From NCBI GenBank assembly GCA_001986395.2, contig MQVO02000008.1:868001-932000 (forward strand): a DNA stretch of 64,000 nucleotides, in the 5' to 3' direction. A program made the position numbers and the translations under genes. Below are positions 9,718 to 20,833 of this stretch, piece after piece (position 1 is the first letter of the stretch; each line of letters opens with the position of its first letter). The DNA comes from Irpex lacteus (taxonomy: Eukaryota > Basidiomycota > Agaricomycetes > Polyporales > Irpicaceae). A model generated the notes under the pieces. That model saw nothing but the letters and a program-made list of their open reading frames with translations, had not been told where the DNA came from and made no database searches.

Positions 9718-12290
9718 GTTCACGATTCCTGAGGTATGAAGAAGAATCGTTCCAGTGCAACCTAGCACTTTGGACAACTGTGACATGTAACGCGAGTGGC
9801 TCCTCAGCGTCTAATTCTACCAATACAGTGAGTAACAAATTCATTAGCATTTGCTTGTAGTTGGGTGCTTTTTTGATGTCAAACAGATTTCGATTTTTGC
9901 AGGGGCCATCACACATCTGATCTACACAAAACTTACATCAGATTATAGCCCTTGAGAAGAACTTTCAAATGATCCAACTTTCATATCAAAAGGTGGAGAT
10001 TTGACAAAGTTATGAGCTGGATGGCTTTGGATGACGACCTGAGATTTCAAACTCCGCTTCAAAGTGTTATAGGCACTTTGTAAGCATCTCAAGCACGTGG
10101 TATTACATACTGTACATGTATTTGAAGTAAGCCCATACTATAAGACGTAGTATTGGACATGGTGTCATGCGTGGCATGATGCATGGCATGATTCCTGGCA
10201 TGATTCCTGACATGATTCCTTGAAAGACAAGGATGACAAATGAATTCAAAATTAGCCCACTGCCTATATATCTAATGTTCTAAACGTGTCAGCAGGTATG
10301 TAGCTGGCCAAAAAATGATGAGATCAATAGAACAGTTCTGGTTAAACCAGTTTGATACAAGTACATGGAGAGGAACTGAAAATATGACCGAACCAGTTTA
10401 GAACAAGTAATAGCTTTTAATTACAATAATCATAGCCATATATCCTGGCCCTATAGAGTATACCAATAAGCTGGAAAAGAAATTGTGATGATATGTTTGG
10501 TAGCAAACAAGATATGACTTTTTTCCCTTTTCCTCCTGACCAAATATGTGTATAATTCGAGGTTGGTACCTATTTATGGCTCCAAATATGGAACTCATGA
10601 GTATCATAGTATATCAGAGGGCATGACGTAATATACTCTGATTTTTGCGAATTTTATTGATCCACTTTCAGCCTTGAAAGAAAAATGCAAAAAGTGGCAC
10701 CTACAGGATTGGAACCGGTGACCTTTGGATTTACATATTTGAAACATAGTAAACATGCACAAATAGAGCCCGGTCCACCTAGTAAGAGGATATCACGAGA
10801 ATTTGGAAACTGGCGCTGACCGGTCAGTGCCAGTTTCCAAAATGGCATCATTAGCAATGTGTCAGCACATTCATAACCTATGATATAAAAATATTTAAAT
10901 ACATGAAAATATATTTGAAAATGGATGTTGGGGGGCTTTCTAGCGTAAGAATGAGTGCTAGGAGGCTCATTAGAGTATGTAATGATGGGTAAGACTTACT
11001 TACTGTACTTTGTATAGGGTCTATACGGGTAAGTAGAGAAATTTGATAACATAACTGGTAAGTGCTTGATGGGTAAATAGATGTGTTTACTGTGTAAATA
11101 TGAGTATATATGAGATGAATAGGGGTAACAAAGCGGTAAGTAAGTTCGCCTACTTCAGTAACAACAGTAACAAACTTTATACTTACTGATAGTTGAAAAA
11201 TTGAAAAATTGCATCAGTTCAGAGAACATCAAGAGTAGGTGTTACTAAATTGCCTAAAGGAGTAACACAGGATGTTGTTTTACGCTCATGGGCGCTTATT
11301 TTGACAATTGATCCGTTTTCGATGCAGATCACATGACATCAATATATTTTGATGTAAAATGGATATATATGTCATCTGGACCGGATTTTCCCCAGGATTC
11401 TGAATTTGAGCTCAGAATTTCGATAGGAGCAATATTTCAAAAGATATGAAGAAAATCTTCACAAAAGTGCGAAGTTTGAACACTTTTATTAATATCTGAA
11501 GTGTTTTGAAGTCATTACAGTGGTAAAAAAAGTTACTTACTGCAATAACAACAGTAAGAAAAGTTTGCTTACCTAAATTTCAAAATTCAAAAACTTTAAT
11601 GAATAGAACACTATAATAATTGTGTCAAGGTGTTGATTAAAGTTACTTAATTGTGTAACTAGAGTAACTAGAGTAACAAACTTTGACTTGCTGCAAATGA
11701 AAAACACTTTCATGTCTGCAGTTTTCTATTGCTTCAATGATTGTTATAACTAACAGATATTCTTAAATTGCCTAAAAAGAGAATTTGTTCATTTCTTCTT
11801 CTTTTTGAGCACTTATTCTTACATTTTGCTTCTTTTAAATAACATAACATGACACACTTGTACTTTGATGTCAGAATCAATACATACCTTGCTGGGATTG
11901 TATTTGAACTAGAGTTCTGAATATAATCTGAAAAATTCAATATCTTCTCTGGTTCAAAAGATATAGAGAAAATATTAGTCCTGTTGTACAGATTGAATGA
12001 TCTTTGATAGTGACATAAGTATGAATTAAACTTTATTTTATTCATGATATCGCTGTGTCAAATCAAATGCATTCTACAGCAACAAAACTGATTTGATAAT
12101 GTGACTAATTTCTAATGTTAATGTGTTATGTTTTACTTAAAGCAAGTGTGTATTATTTCAACATAGTTTTCCTAAATTTCTATTTGATAAGTAACAACTC
12201 ATATGATCATCATAACTTATTATATATTAGTACATCTCAGTAGTCTCAGGAATCGTGATCTGCCGCTTGCCGGCCTTGCTAACCACAAGT
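9718..12290 (-). repeat. right arm of the 2.6-kb inverted repeat
   Basis: Reverse complement of 1694-4313. The same landmarks occur in mirrored order: the hairpin at 9718-9755 (ACGATTC, 15-base loop, GAATCGT), the minisatellite at about 10150-10215, the tRNA-like remnant at about 10690-10800, the AGTAAC-rich block at 11000-11700 and the final GGCCTTGCTAACCACAAGT. The two arms differ by visible substitutions and indels, so the duplication is not recent. Confidence 0.85.
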
Positions 12291-13600
12291 ATAAACAGTG
12301 TGCCCGACACCTATTGAAAGAGGATGTGCTATGTATAGCATCACACGCGTGACAATTTTGCACCCTTTGATGCCTGTGAGTAGTAAGAAGTGGAAAGGCA
12401 TAAGCAAACAGTAGAGGGCAAGACGACATCAAAAAAGTACTTGCACTAGAAACTTGTAGAAAGAGAAGAAAAATGGAGAGAGATCAAAAGAGAAAATAGA
12501 ATACAGAGGAAGAAAGTAGTAATGTTCATGAAAGCACACATACACACATACACACATACAAATTGTGTGATTTCATTGTCAAACAAACATATGAAGAAAG
12601 ACTGCAGACAGTCACAGAGAAGGAAAAAAGGTCCAAGCAGTGAAGGTGATCAAAAGCTAGCAAATACAAGAACTGGTGGTATTGGTTTAAAGCCTGTCAG
12701 CAATCATATCAAGAACACCTGATGCAGAAAGAAAAGAGAGACTAAGGAGAAAGAAGACAATGAAAAGAGCTCACAAAAAGGCAATATACAGAAGAGTGAT
12801 TGAGGTGAGCAACAAAAGAGAAAGAAACAGGCAAAAGCAATAACAAAAGACCATGGGAAATAGAAAAGTAGAGCAGAGCCACGTGGAAGAGATGGTCAAA
12901 AAAGCTGTAGTATGGGTGGAAGATTAAAAACGAGATGAAAATGAGCGAAAACAGAAAACAGGCAAAAAAGACATAAAAAGCAGAAGCATGAACAATAACA
13001 AAAGAAAAGAAGAGAGATAGCAGCATGGAAACTATGGGTAAAAATCCAGTTACCAAGGAAACAAAGCATGCATAAGGAGAAAGGGATCAAATAAAGTTTA
13101 TTATGAAGCCGAACAGCACATGCATAAAGGAAAGAAGTAATAATGCATCTAAAAATTTTGTTATGTCTTTTTCAATACTGCATTTATCATGTGTTATTCA
13201 AAAAAAGATCTAACTCTTCTAAGCTGTCCAGATTTACTACAGAATTTGCTTTTGTTTGCAAAGATTCTCCTACAAGTTCCATAAAAGCTGTTATGTGGGC
13301 AAAGTTCATTGAAGAGCTTATTGTATCAGTCTGAGTAGCTCTGTGATATCTGGAATAGTCAGTTTGACGTAGATTTAGTAGATAACGGCATAGTAGGACA
13401 GGAACTGATCTAATGAGTTTTCAGAACATATTAGCACACATACTAGTGGCAGCAGCTTGTGACTCACAGCAGTACAGTCTCAGACAGATGTCTGATAAGT
13501 GTGTGCTGAATAGAAGGCAATGTGAATACTTGATTAGATCAATGTACCCTGACATTAATCACATACACTGTCAGAAATTGAGGATGCAAGCATTGTACCA
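12291..13600. other. AT- and A-rich spacer with a CACATA microsatellite
   Basis: Purine-rich low-complexity DNA on the plus strand (AAAGAGAAAGAAACAGG-like) with a short (ACACAT)n run at 12537-12560. ORFs on the minus strand here are artefacts of pyrimidine-rich sequence. The segment 13400-13640 may contain the unrecognisable 3' end of the DUF6533-like gene that follows. Confidence 0.5.
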
Positions 13601-13639
13601 TGAATGCCTCCTACAACACTGTAAGCATACTCTATTAAT

Positions 13640-14674
13640 TACATGACCACAAATAAAACACTCAAGCGACTTACAAGAAATGGATTGTACCTAGCACTGA
13701 TCAGATCTTTCTTAAATTTCCAAGAAGACCAGTTCTCACCATCACGAAGCATACAATGGATAAGTGGTGTTCTAATATTCACTCTTCTGGCCTCAATATA
13801 TGTGGCAAATGTGCAATGCCATGTGATAGCAAGCACAGTAAGATCGGCCAGCACTGCAGCAATGCAAATTGCCATGGAGACTGTCATCTAAATATTAGCA
13901 AGTAGCCATAAATAGCATGGTGCAATATAACCTACGTCTGCACAAAAATTGAGAGTTATTATCACAGAACACAAGATCAAATTTCAATTACAAAAACACT
14001 AACCTCATTGTCAACTCTGATGACACAGTTGTTGTGGAGAGTGAACAACTCGGAAGCAATGGATGGTAGTGTGTTTGTAGTTTAGTAAACATAAACTATC
14101 ATGGGCATCAGATTATTCTATCAGTCACTAGGTAGTCTAGATCATTGGACAGAAACTCACAATGTTTGCAAAGAGAGGTAAGATCTTGAGTGAGAAAACT
14201 AAGCCAGCCAGCCAGGTATTTCCATAGGAGAGTGTGAAGACACGTGATGCAGAAAATACTGCACAAATATTAGTATTGAGGTCAAAGAGTTACAAAACAT
14301 TATGACATACCACTAATAATAACCTCTTGAGTGGCTATGATGACATAACCAATAATAGCACCAACAGAACACCTTCAAATCATGAGTATTAGCCTTGGAT
14401 ATCACAACATACTAGTTGAGCAGACAATTACCCCTAAGATAAATATTTAATAACCATAATCCCCTGATCAATAAAAGATCACTCTTACCATAGATGACAG
14501 GAGAGATGCACATGCAGGAACAATTACCAACAAGGAGCTGAACCGTGCACAAGCATAGAAGCATGTCACAAGTGACCACTTTCTAGCCCATATGACATTG
14601 CATTCCTGGAAGAAGGTAATGGCCCATTCAAACCATGCTAAAGCTATCAGCGTGAAATGCCTTGAAGTGAGCAT
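13640..14674 (-). pseudogene. DUF6533-family membrane protein, AT-rich and incomplete
   Basis: Several exons match the family seen at 19-51 kb. The first recognisable exon (about 14490-14660) has FEWAITFFQECNVIWARKWS, the hallmark DUF6533 segment. Next come GAIIGYVIIATQEVIIS (about 14340) and VFSASRVFTLSYGNTWLAGL (about 14190). Finally VSMAICIAAVLADLTVLAIT with EARRVNIRTPLIHCMLRDG (13700-13880) corresponds to the EARRLKIKAPLSVMLIRDG exon of the other copies. The N-terminal exon and the last exons (CRFILNLRQ motif) were not found. It is far more AT-rich than its paralogues. It may be a decayed or partly unresolved gene. Confidence 0.55.
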
Positions 14675-14758
14675 TTGAGATCAGTTCGCTATGCTCGGTG
14701 TGCCTACCGGAAGCGGATACAATGGTGTATTGCACGATCATACTGAAGCAGAGGACCG

Positions 14759-15222
14759 TCAATCAACATTGGTAGCAGAACGCAAACGACACGAGAAATT
14801 ACCTCTAGGAGAAGTAGTCTCAGCAGTAGCACTTAATATTGAGAAGGTAGGTGACGAACAGATATCTGGTTCTGCGGCGGGGGTAAGTTGAATCAGACGA
14901 GGCAACCAAGTCGAGCATATATACGCACCCAGTGAACTCCAATCATTTGATGCTCGCAGCCTTGAAGCATCTGTTGCATCCCGGACAGCTAATATCATCC
15001 CGTCAATCGAAGAATCCACAGGCTGTAATGGTCTGCACAGCACACCATCCAAATGTAATGGTACGTCCCGCCGCAGCTTGATACCGACGTCATCCGTCTT
15101 GCCAGTGAGCCCGCAGGCTGAGGTGAATGACACTCACGATCCACTACAGCCTCACGGAGCCGTTCGTTCTCCGTTAAACTCTGAGTCGCACCCATCATGA
15201 CCGGAGTGATGATGAACGACAT
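14759..15222 (-). CDS. small hypothetical protein, three exons
   Basis: The start is the ATG at 15222. Exons 15138-15222, 14929-15117 and 14759-14871 are separated by introns of 20 bp and 57 bp with GTGAGT/CAG and GTGCGT/CAG ends, and sum to 387 nt, a 128-residue frame ending in TGA. The very short first intron is a weakness. The protein is hydrophilic, without signal peptide or membrane segment, and contains LRRDVPLHLDGVLCRPLQPV in the middle. I do not recognise the family. It sits between the eroded DUF6533 gene and the BAR gene. Confidence 0.4.
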
Positions 15223-15738
15223 GACGTCCGAGATATCAATGTTAGAGTATGGTCGTCAGAGGACGAAGAGAAAGTCCGTGTTTACCGAGTTGGTTGAGAA
15301 CTGACCGCTCGATAGGGCAGTGTCAAAGCCACGACCATGATCATCATGCATCTGTCCACGAAAAGTATCAGTCACGATACCTTTATACGAAGGTGGTCAA
15401 GTACTCACCTACACAGTCCTACACCCCCAGCTCTACATACCCGGTCAATCCGGACTTCACATCCCTCCATCCTCGCACGAAAGGACTGACCGAGCAAGGA
15501 CAGTCAAGAGCGAAACAAACGGAAAGAAACAACATCCAAATTATCACAAGCATCCGACATCGCACCACTCGAGAGTCGAGAAGGCGTACACAGCATACAT
15601 TGATCACGACTAAAGAACAGCACACAGAAAGAAGAAGAAATAGGAAGAGAAAGGGTCGGTTGATTCAAATACACTTCGTCTTTATTTCCTTCCATGGTAT
15701 ACAACCACGATACCGATCACGATCAGGCGAGGCTGATC
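15223..15738. other. intergenic region
   Basis: No supported gene. Open frames on both strands overlap each other and show no domain. It probably contains the BAR gene's 3' UTR and the small gene's promoter. Confidence 0.5.
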
Positions 15739-17090
15739 TCAGTGGTCGCGGGACTTCCTATGAGACTTATCAGCGATCTCGTTCCGGACGGCAGAGGTAG
15801 TAAGAGGAGACAAGGAGACAAGGAGCAAAAGGAGACAAAGAAACGAAGAAGGGAGAGAAAGGAAGAGGGAAGATGTATAGGGAAGGGAAGGGATGAACGC
15901 ACCTGTACTCTCCCTCGGCGGCGACGCTCAACTCTTCGAGTTCTCCCTGGACGGCAGAGAGGGATTCGGCGGCGGTTGCGTAGAAGATGAGTTGGGCCTT
16001 TGCGAGTTCGTTGAGGTTCTTCAGGGGTTCGGGCTGTTAGAGAGGAATGTCAGCGTGAGTTAATCGCGAGGATTGAATTAAGGGGCGTATGGACTGTCGA
16101 GGTGGTAGAATGTGGACGTACGTTCTCGAGGACAGTCTTCATGAGTGTAATGGCGACCTCTGTCTTCTGAACAAGGTCGTCTTCGGCGTTCTCGACTTCG
16201 ATACGGGCGGCCTCTTGCTTCGTAGGGCCCGCGTTCTTCAATCTGCACCAGAGCGTTACAGCCAGACCTCAATCGTACCGGCAAAGGAGAACGTACGTCT
16301 GCTTAGCAGCATCCAACTCCAACCGACTAACCCTGACCGCCTGCCTCGCCTTCAACGCAACATTAATGCTCGTATTCAACGTCTGCTGCCACGGCGTCAA
16401 AAACCCCGCCTTGATAGTCTCATCCTGGACCACCCTCGCCTCCGCGATCTTCTCCCACGCCGTCGCATACTGGCCCACCGCCTTCGTGAGCTTGTCGTCC
16501 TGTCCACCTGTGGTGCTTTGAAGAGTGGTAGCGGCGTTGGTCGCGGCGCGACCGAGGGCGTGCGGGAGCGTCTTGTGTTGGTGGGCGACGGGCGTGGCGG
16601 GCGCGGGTGCGGGGAGGTTGGTGCCTTTGAGGTTGGCGGCGGCGAAGTTGGTGATGCCGTGCCCGATGGTGGTGCCTAGTTCGGTGATGGATTCTTGGAT
16701 TGCGGTCGGGTAGTCGTAGGTTTCGGTTTGGTAGACTTTCGTGATCCTAGGAGCGTAGCAGTGATCGCACGTTAGCGTATGTTATGATATACGAAAGAGA
16801 TACGACGCACTTGAGGAGGTTGAGGTGCGCATCTCTGAGAGCATCGACGCGTGCCTCGAGATCTTTGTACTCTGATAACGACGCCATAATCTGTCAAACG
16901 TCGTTCATCCCGACAAGTAACGCGCGCACTCACCCTGCGGAAGCTCTGTAATATCCTCGCCAGACACCTGTCCAAGTCGCTCCTTCGTCGCCTGCACAGT
17001 CGAGTTGAATCCCTTGGCGAACTTGTTCGCTGATTGACCGAGGTTAAGACCTGCGAGGCCTGTCTGCAGTTGTTTCCACCCAGCTGCCAT
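15739..17090 (-). CDS. BAR domain protein, Gvp36-like
   Basis: Six exons can be joined in one frame: 16934-17090, 16811-16871, 16297-16746, 16122-16242, 15903-16033 and 15739-15757. They total 939 nt, or 312 residues, within the usual range for Gvp36-type proteins. The N-terminus (MAAGWKQLQTGLAGLNLGQS) and the segment EDITELPQEYKDLEARVDAL are typical of the family. A long helical BAR domain follows (KVYQTETYDYP; AWEKIAEARVVQDETI; ARIEVENAEDDLVQKTEVAI). Such proteins form curved dimers that bind Golgi and endosomal membranes. The gene is divergent from the proteasome gene with 264 bp between starts. No defect is seen. Confidence 0.85.
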
Positions 17091-17354
17091 TGCTTGTAAC
17101 TTTCAGCGGGTTCACAGATAGCTTGTAGACGAGTAATACGGTGTGTACGCTGTATGTTCTAACGCATACAACGAGTGAAGATGAGAGCGAGAAGAGAGGC
17201 GGTGAAACGACCAACGGCGAGCGCGGTCAATTGCGCTGCGGGGGCGCTTGATCTACTGATGGCGGTATATCGGGGTGTCCGGGGGTCGCAAAGTGACGCG
17301 TCTGCCTGAACGCGTACGCTGCTCTGAAGGTCATCTCTTTCCTCGACGTTCATC
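17091..17354. promoter_or_regulatory. divergent promoter between the BAR gene and proteasome beta-2
   Basis: 264 bp separate the two start codons, so this must hold both promoters and 5' UTRs. I see no unambiguous TATA box or named operator. The rest of the proteasome gene is duplicated downstream, but the BAR gene is not, so the duplicated copies lost this original divergent promoter. Confidence 0.6.
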
Positions 17355-18411
17355 ATGGCAAACGCTTCAGTCTACAACACACCAGGTTTCGACTTTTCAA
17401 ACACTTACAGGTGAGTAATATAGTCCTATAATTGCGCAAATTCATTCTCATAGAAGACGATCGTAGAAACCAGTTTCTTTCAGACCGCGGTGTGCCATTG
17501 CCTAAAGCCACGAGCACGGGTACCACCATCGTCGGATGCCTTTTCAAGGATGGGATAGTACTTGGCGCAGATACGCGTGCCACGGAGGGTCCCATTGTAG
17601 CTGACAAGAACTGTGAAAAGGTGCGTACTCCGATCCATCTCTTATATACTTTTGGCTAATAGGCTGGCTTCATAGATTCACTTCATCTCGGACAACATCC
17701 GTTGCTGTGGTGCGGGTACTGCTGCAGACACAGAGTTCACAACCGCCCTGATCGCCTCAAACATCGAGATGCACGCGCTCACGACCGGGAGGAAGCCACG
17801 AGTAGTCACGGCGATGACTATGCTGAAGCAAATGCTCTTCCGGTGCGTATGCCTGTCCCCGCGTTTGTGAACCTTCCTCCTCACCGTGATTTTGGGTGCT
17901 CAGATACCAAGGACACATCGGCGCCGCACTCGTCCTCGGCGGCGTAGACATCACCGGCCCCCAACTCTTCACCATCGCCCCGCACGGCTCAACAGACAAA
18001 CTCCCCTACGTAACAATGGGCTCCGGCTCACTCGCCGCCATGGCCATCTTCGAGTCTCAATGGAGACCCAACCTCGAGGTACGTCTTCCACCCCTCTAGC
18101 CTTGAAACCCCCTAACCCAACGCCATCCCGCCCGCTAGAGAGAAGAAGCCCTGGAACTCGTCACCCAAGCCATCTCCGCCGGTATCTTCAACGACCTGGG
18201 CTCCGGCTCGAACGTCGACGCGTGCGTGATCACCGCGTCCGGGACGGAGATGCTGAGGAACTATGTGAAGCCGAACGAGCGGGTGGAGAAGGAGAGGCGG
18301 TATGTGTTTAGGAGGGGGACGACGGCGTTTAAGGAGGAGAAGGTGAAGCGGTGGGTTGTGGATGAGGAGGAGGTCACGCCGGTTGGTGGGGAGGAGATGG
18401 ATACGAGCTAA
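17355..18411 (+). CDS. PUP1: 20S proteasome subunit beta-2 (beta type-7)
   Basis: Five exons (17355-17410, 17467-17620, 17676-17842, 17904-18078, 18139-18411) join to 825 nt, 274 residues, normal for this trypsin-like catalytic subunit. A propeptide precedes the processing site GTTIVG, where the first Thr becomes the nucleophile. GADTRATEG (Asp17) and ADKNCEK (Lys33) follow, and [13 protein letters not shown] carries the conserved serine region. The long C-terminal tail ([15 protein letters not shown]) is the arm that in yeast wraps round beta-3. Introns are 53-61 bp. All features are intact, so this is the functional copy. Four full-length but decayed copies and one 5' fragment lie downstream. 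Acts in nuclear and cytosolic 26S proteasomes. Confidence 0.95.
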
Positions 18412-19020
18412 ATGTCACATATTGGTAGAGTCTTACTCATTGGTGTATCCTGACAGTTCAATTGTAGTTTTATTCATCGTTGCGTTGTCATTGTTTTGCG
18501 GGGAGAGCTAGTCATCGCTGAAGCAATGGGCTCATCAAGAAGTTTGCGCACGCCGAGTAATCCGCAAGAGAATCTGGGCATTTGAACTTTGGCTGATCCA
18601 CATGCGACCCTCGTTTATACTGTCGAGGATGTTCGTCAGGAAGAATGTTCAGTATGGACCGTGTGTGCGCACGAGCGGGCATTGAAGGTCGCAGATGGCC
18701 TAGCATATGAGATGCAAGACTCTCATATAATAAATAGCAGACTAGCGATCCGCAGGATGAAAGACAGATAGATAAGTTACGATTCAGGTAACCACGACTC
18801 ATGAGCACCATCTAGGACGAGAAAGCCATAAATACATACACGACCATAAATAGCCGACGGCAGTCCGTAACACGAACGAGGGAGATCCGAAGTCAGGGCA
18901 GAAAGAGGGTATAAAAACGCACTCTAACGGCAAGCATCACTGGAGCATTGTTCGATCGTCCGTCTAGTGGTTCTCGTATAGCTGTTGTCCGCTGACAAGG
19001 TCTAACTTGAGACCTTGAGA
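18412..19020. other. convergent intergenic region of unit A
   Basis: It contains the 3' ends of the two convergent genes. Blocks such as GACCATAAATA, TCTAGGACGAGA and AGGTCTAACTTGAGACCTTG recur at about 24.8-25.05, 30.5-30.75 and 36.5-36.75 kb, showing that the whole interval was duplicated. No RNA gene recognised. Confidence 0.6.
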
Positions 19021-20833
19021 TCACACATGATTGTAGTGCCTCGGGACCTAAGCAACACAGAGTAAGCATACGCAAGCGGACGATTGTGCGAGACATGAAG
19101 TGTAGAATAGATAGTTATTGACGAATCAGATCTCACCTCTTCTATGCCGATGTCCGAGTGGCCCCGAGCTTGACCCTCGTCAGCCTCGTCCGAAGTGCCA
19201 GCTTCGATAGCGAGCTCAGACGAGTCTTCGTAGCCAACGATGTAATGGCCCCCATCTTCTTCTAGCTCATCGTCTCCCTCCTCGTCTTCTCCGAATTGTA
19301 ATGTCTCGCCCATGTTGCCCACAAACCGGAGGCTGTGAGATTGATTGCCGGAGACCCAGGAATTACCAGCTGGCTTGACCTGCCGCAGGTTAAGGATGAA
19401 GCGGCAGACGATCATGGGTGGTATGCTGGGAAGTATTTCATGAGGTTGGCATTAAGATGATCGGCGATGGAAGGAAAATGACCTGTCAAAGAAAGGCGAT
19501 ACTGCATCTAGAGCAAACAGGATTGGCTGACAAGACTGTAAATGGGCAGTAAATATATATGGCAAGGCGGAAAGCGTACGATATCATTCCCAAGTACTTC
19601 AAGAACATTCATTATCAGAAGTATACTGCTTGCTCTGTGTTATATAATTGGGCGTATGAATTAGTGGACGGACAAGACGTACGCAAAATATAATGTCCCT
19701 GTGGGAACATCATGATCAGTAACTAAGTAGTAGACTGATGGCAGCAATAAGCTCAGCTAAACTAACGTACCGTCACGGATAAGCATCACGGAAAGGGGAG
19801 CCTTAATTTTGAGCCGCCGCGCTTCGCTGTATGACTGGGCCGTCTTCGTCCACGTTACAACGAGGACAAGTATATCACCAATGATCACAGATACCCGCGA
19901 TACCAGTGACACTGCTCAGAAGTCAACCTAGGCCACCGATCCAGAGGCAGTGTACCTACAACTGCATCAGGATGTCATTCGTTAAAGCAACATTGATTAG
20001 CATGTAGCTGCATACGCACGATAGTTGAACTTGAAGGCCTTCTGATCCCGTGAAGATGTCTATGCAGACCTCAGGATCCATGGTAATTCTTGCTGTGACA
20101 TAGGTGAACTGCTTGTTTGTCAATGGTTATACAATTGTCTAGATCTCGTGATCCCAGAAGCACTCACCATGTTTGCAGCGAAAGGCACCAGGTTCAGTAG
20201 AAAGACTAGTCCTGCCATGATACGCCTGCCGTCCGATAGTGCATAAACTCGAAATGCAGAGAACACTATTTCCGAATAACAAGTCAGTGTCTTATTTTAC
20301 ATCCACACATTGTTTAGTAACCTACGCGCGAAGCATGGGAACTGTATTAGGTTGAGAGCATCCTGCATGTACTCACTGGCTTTACAGCTACAACAGTTTT
20401 CAGGAACACGATATCGGTATATTGGGCATAACGCATGTACCTCTGCAAGAGTCAAAGATGAGCTCAGATACGAGACGGGAGTCCTGGTAGCCGTCGTACC
20501 TCAATATTATCGTAAGTAGGGAAGACCATAATGTTGTTAACAAGCACACTGTATCGTGTGAGGGCATATATCCAGGTCATTGAGGTCCACTTTCGGCGCC
20601 ATACAACGTCAACCTCTTCGCAGAAAGTGATTACGCATTCATAGAAGAATACAACTAGAGGTTAAATGGCAGTTGAGAATGATAGGACTTGGCCTGATTG
20701 AAAAGAAGACATACCACTTGCAGCAGTGAGGATGTAAGTCTCGATAAGGCTAATAAACAATATCAGCAAAACAATAATGGTCACCAAAGTTAGGAGGGAC
20801 ATACTCTTGCTGCAGCTCTGCGACAGAGGCCAT
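19021..20833 (-). CDS. DUF6533-family multi-pass membrane protein, copy A
   Basis: About twelve exons read in order. The start MASVAELQQ is at 20833, with a GTATGT donor. Following exons carry SLIETYILTAAS-like, YECVITFCEEVDVVWRRKWT (hallmark block), SCKASEYMQDALNLIQFPCF, FSAFRVYALSDGRRIMAGLV, then VIIGDILVLVVTWTKTAQSY with ARRLKIKAPLSVMLIRDG, ILLIMNVLEVLGNDI, and finally IVCRFILNLRQVKPAGNSW with an acidic tail ending EEVPRHYNHV. Hydrophobic segments suggest about seven membrane helices with a cytosolic acidic tail. DUF6533 proteins are expanded in basidiomycetes and have no established function. Splice junctions and frames look intact. Convergent with PUP1. Confidence 0.8.

Noticed and set aside
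12742..13090. Minus-strand hydrophobic ORFs resembling membrane proteins
   Set aside because: They arise from pyrimidine-rich low-complexity DNA and have no family signature or splice structure.
17886..18311. 141-codon frame overlapping PUP1 exons 4-5 and similar frames in copies B and C
   Set aside because: It overlaps the intact proteasome exons in another frame and is explained by GC-rich codon use there; no domain.
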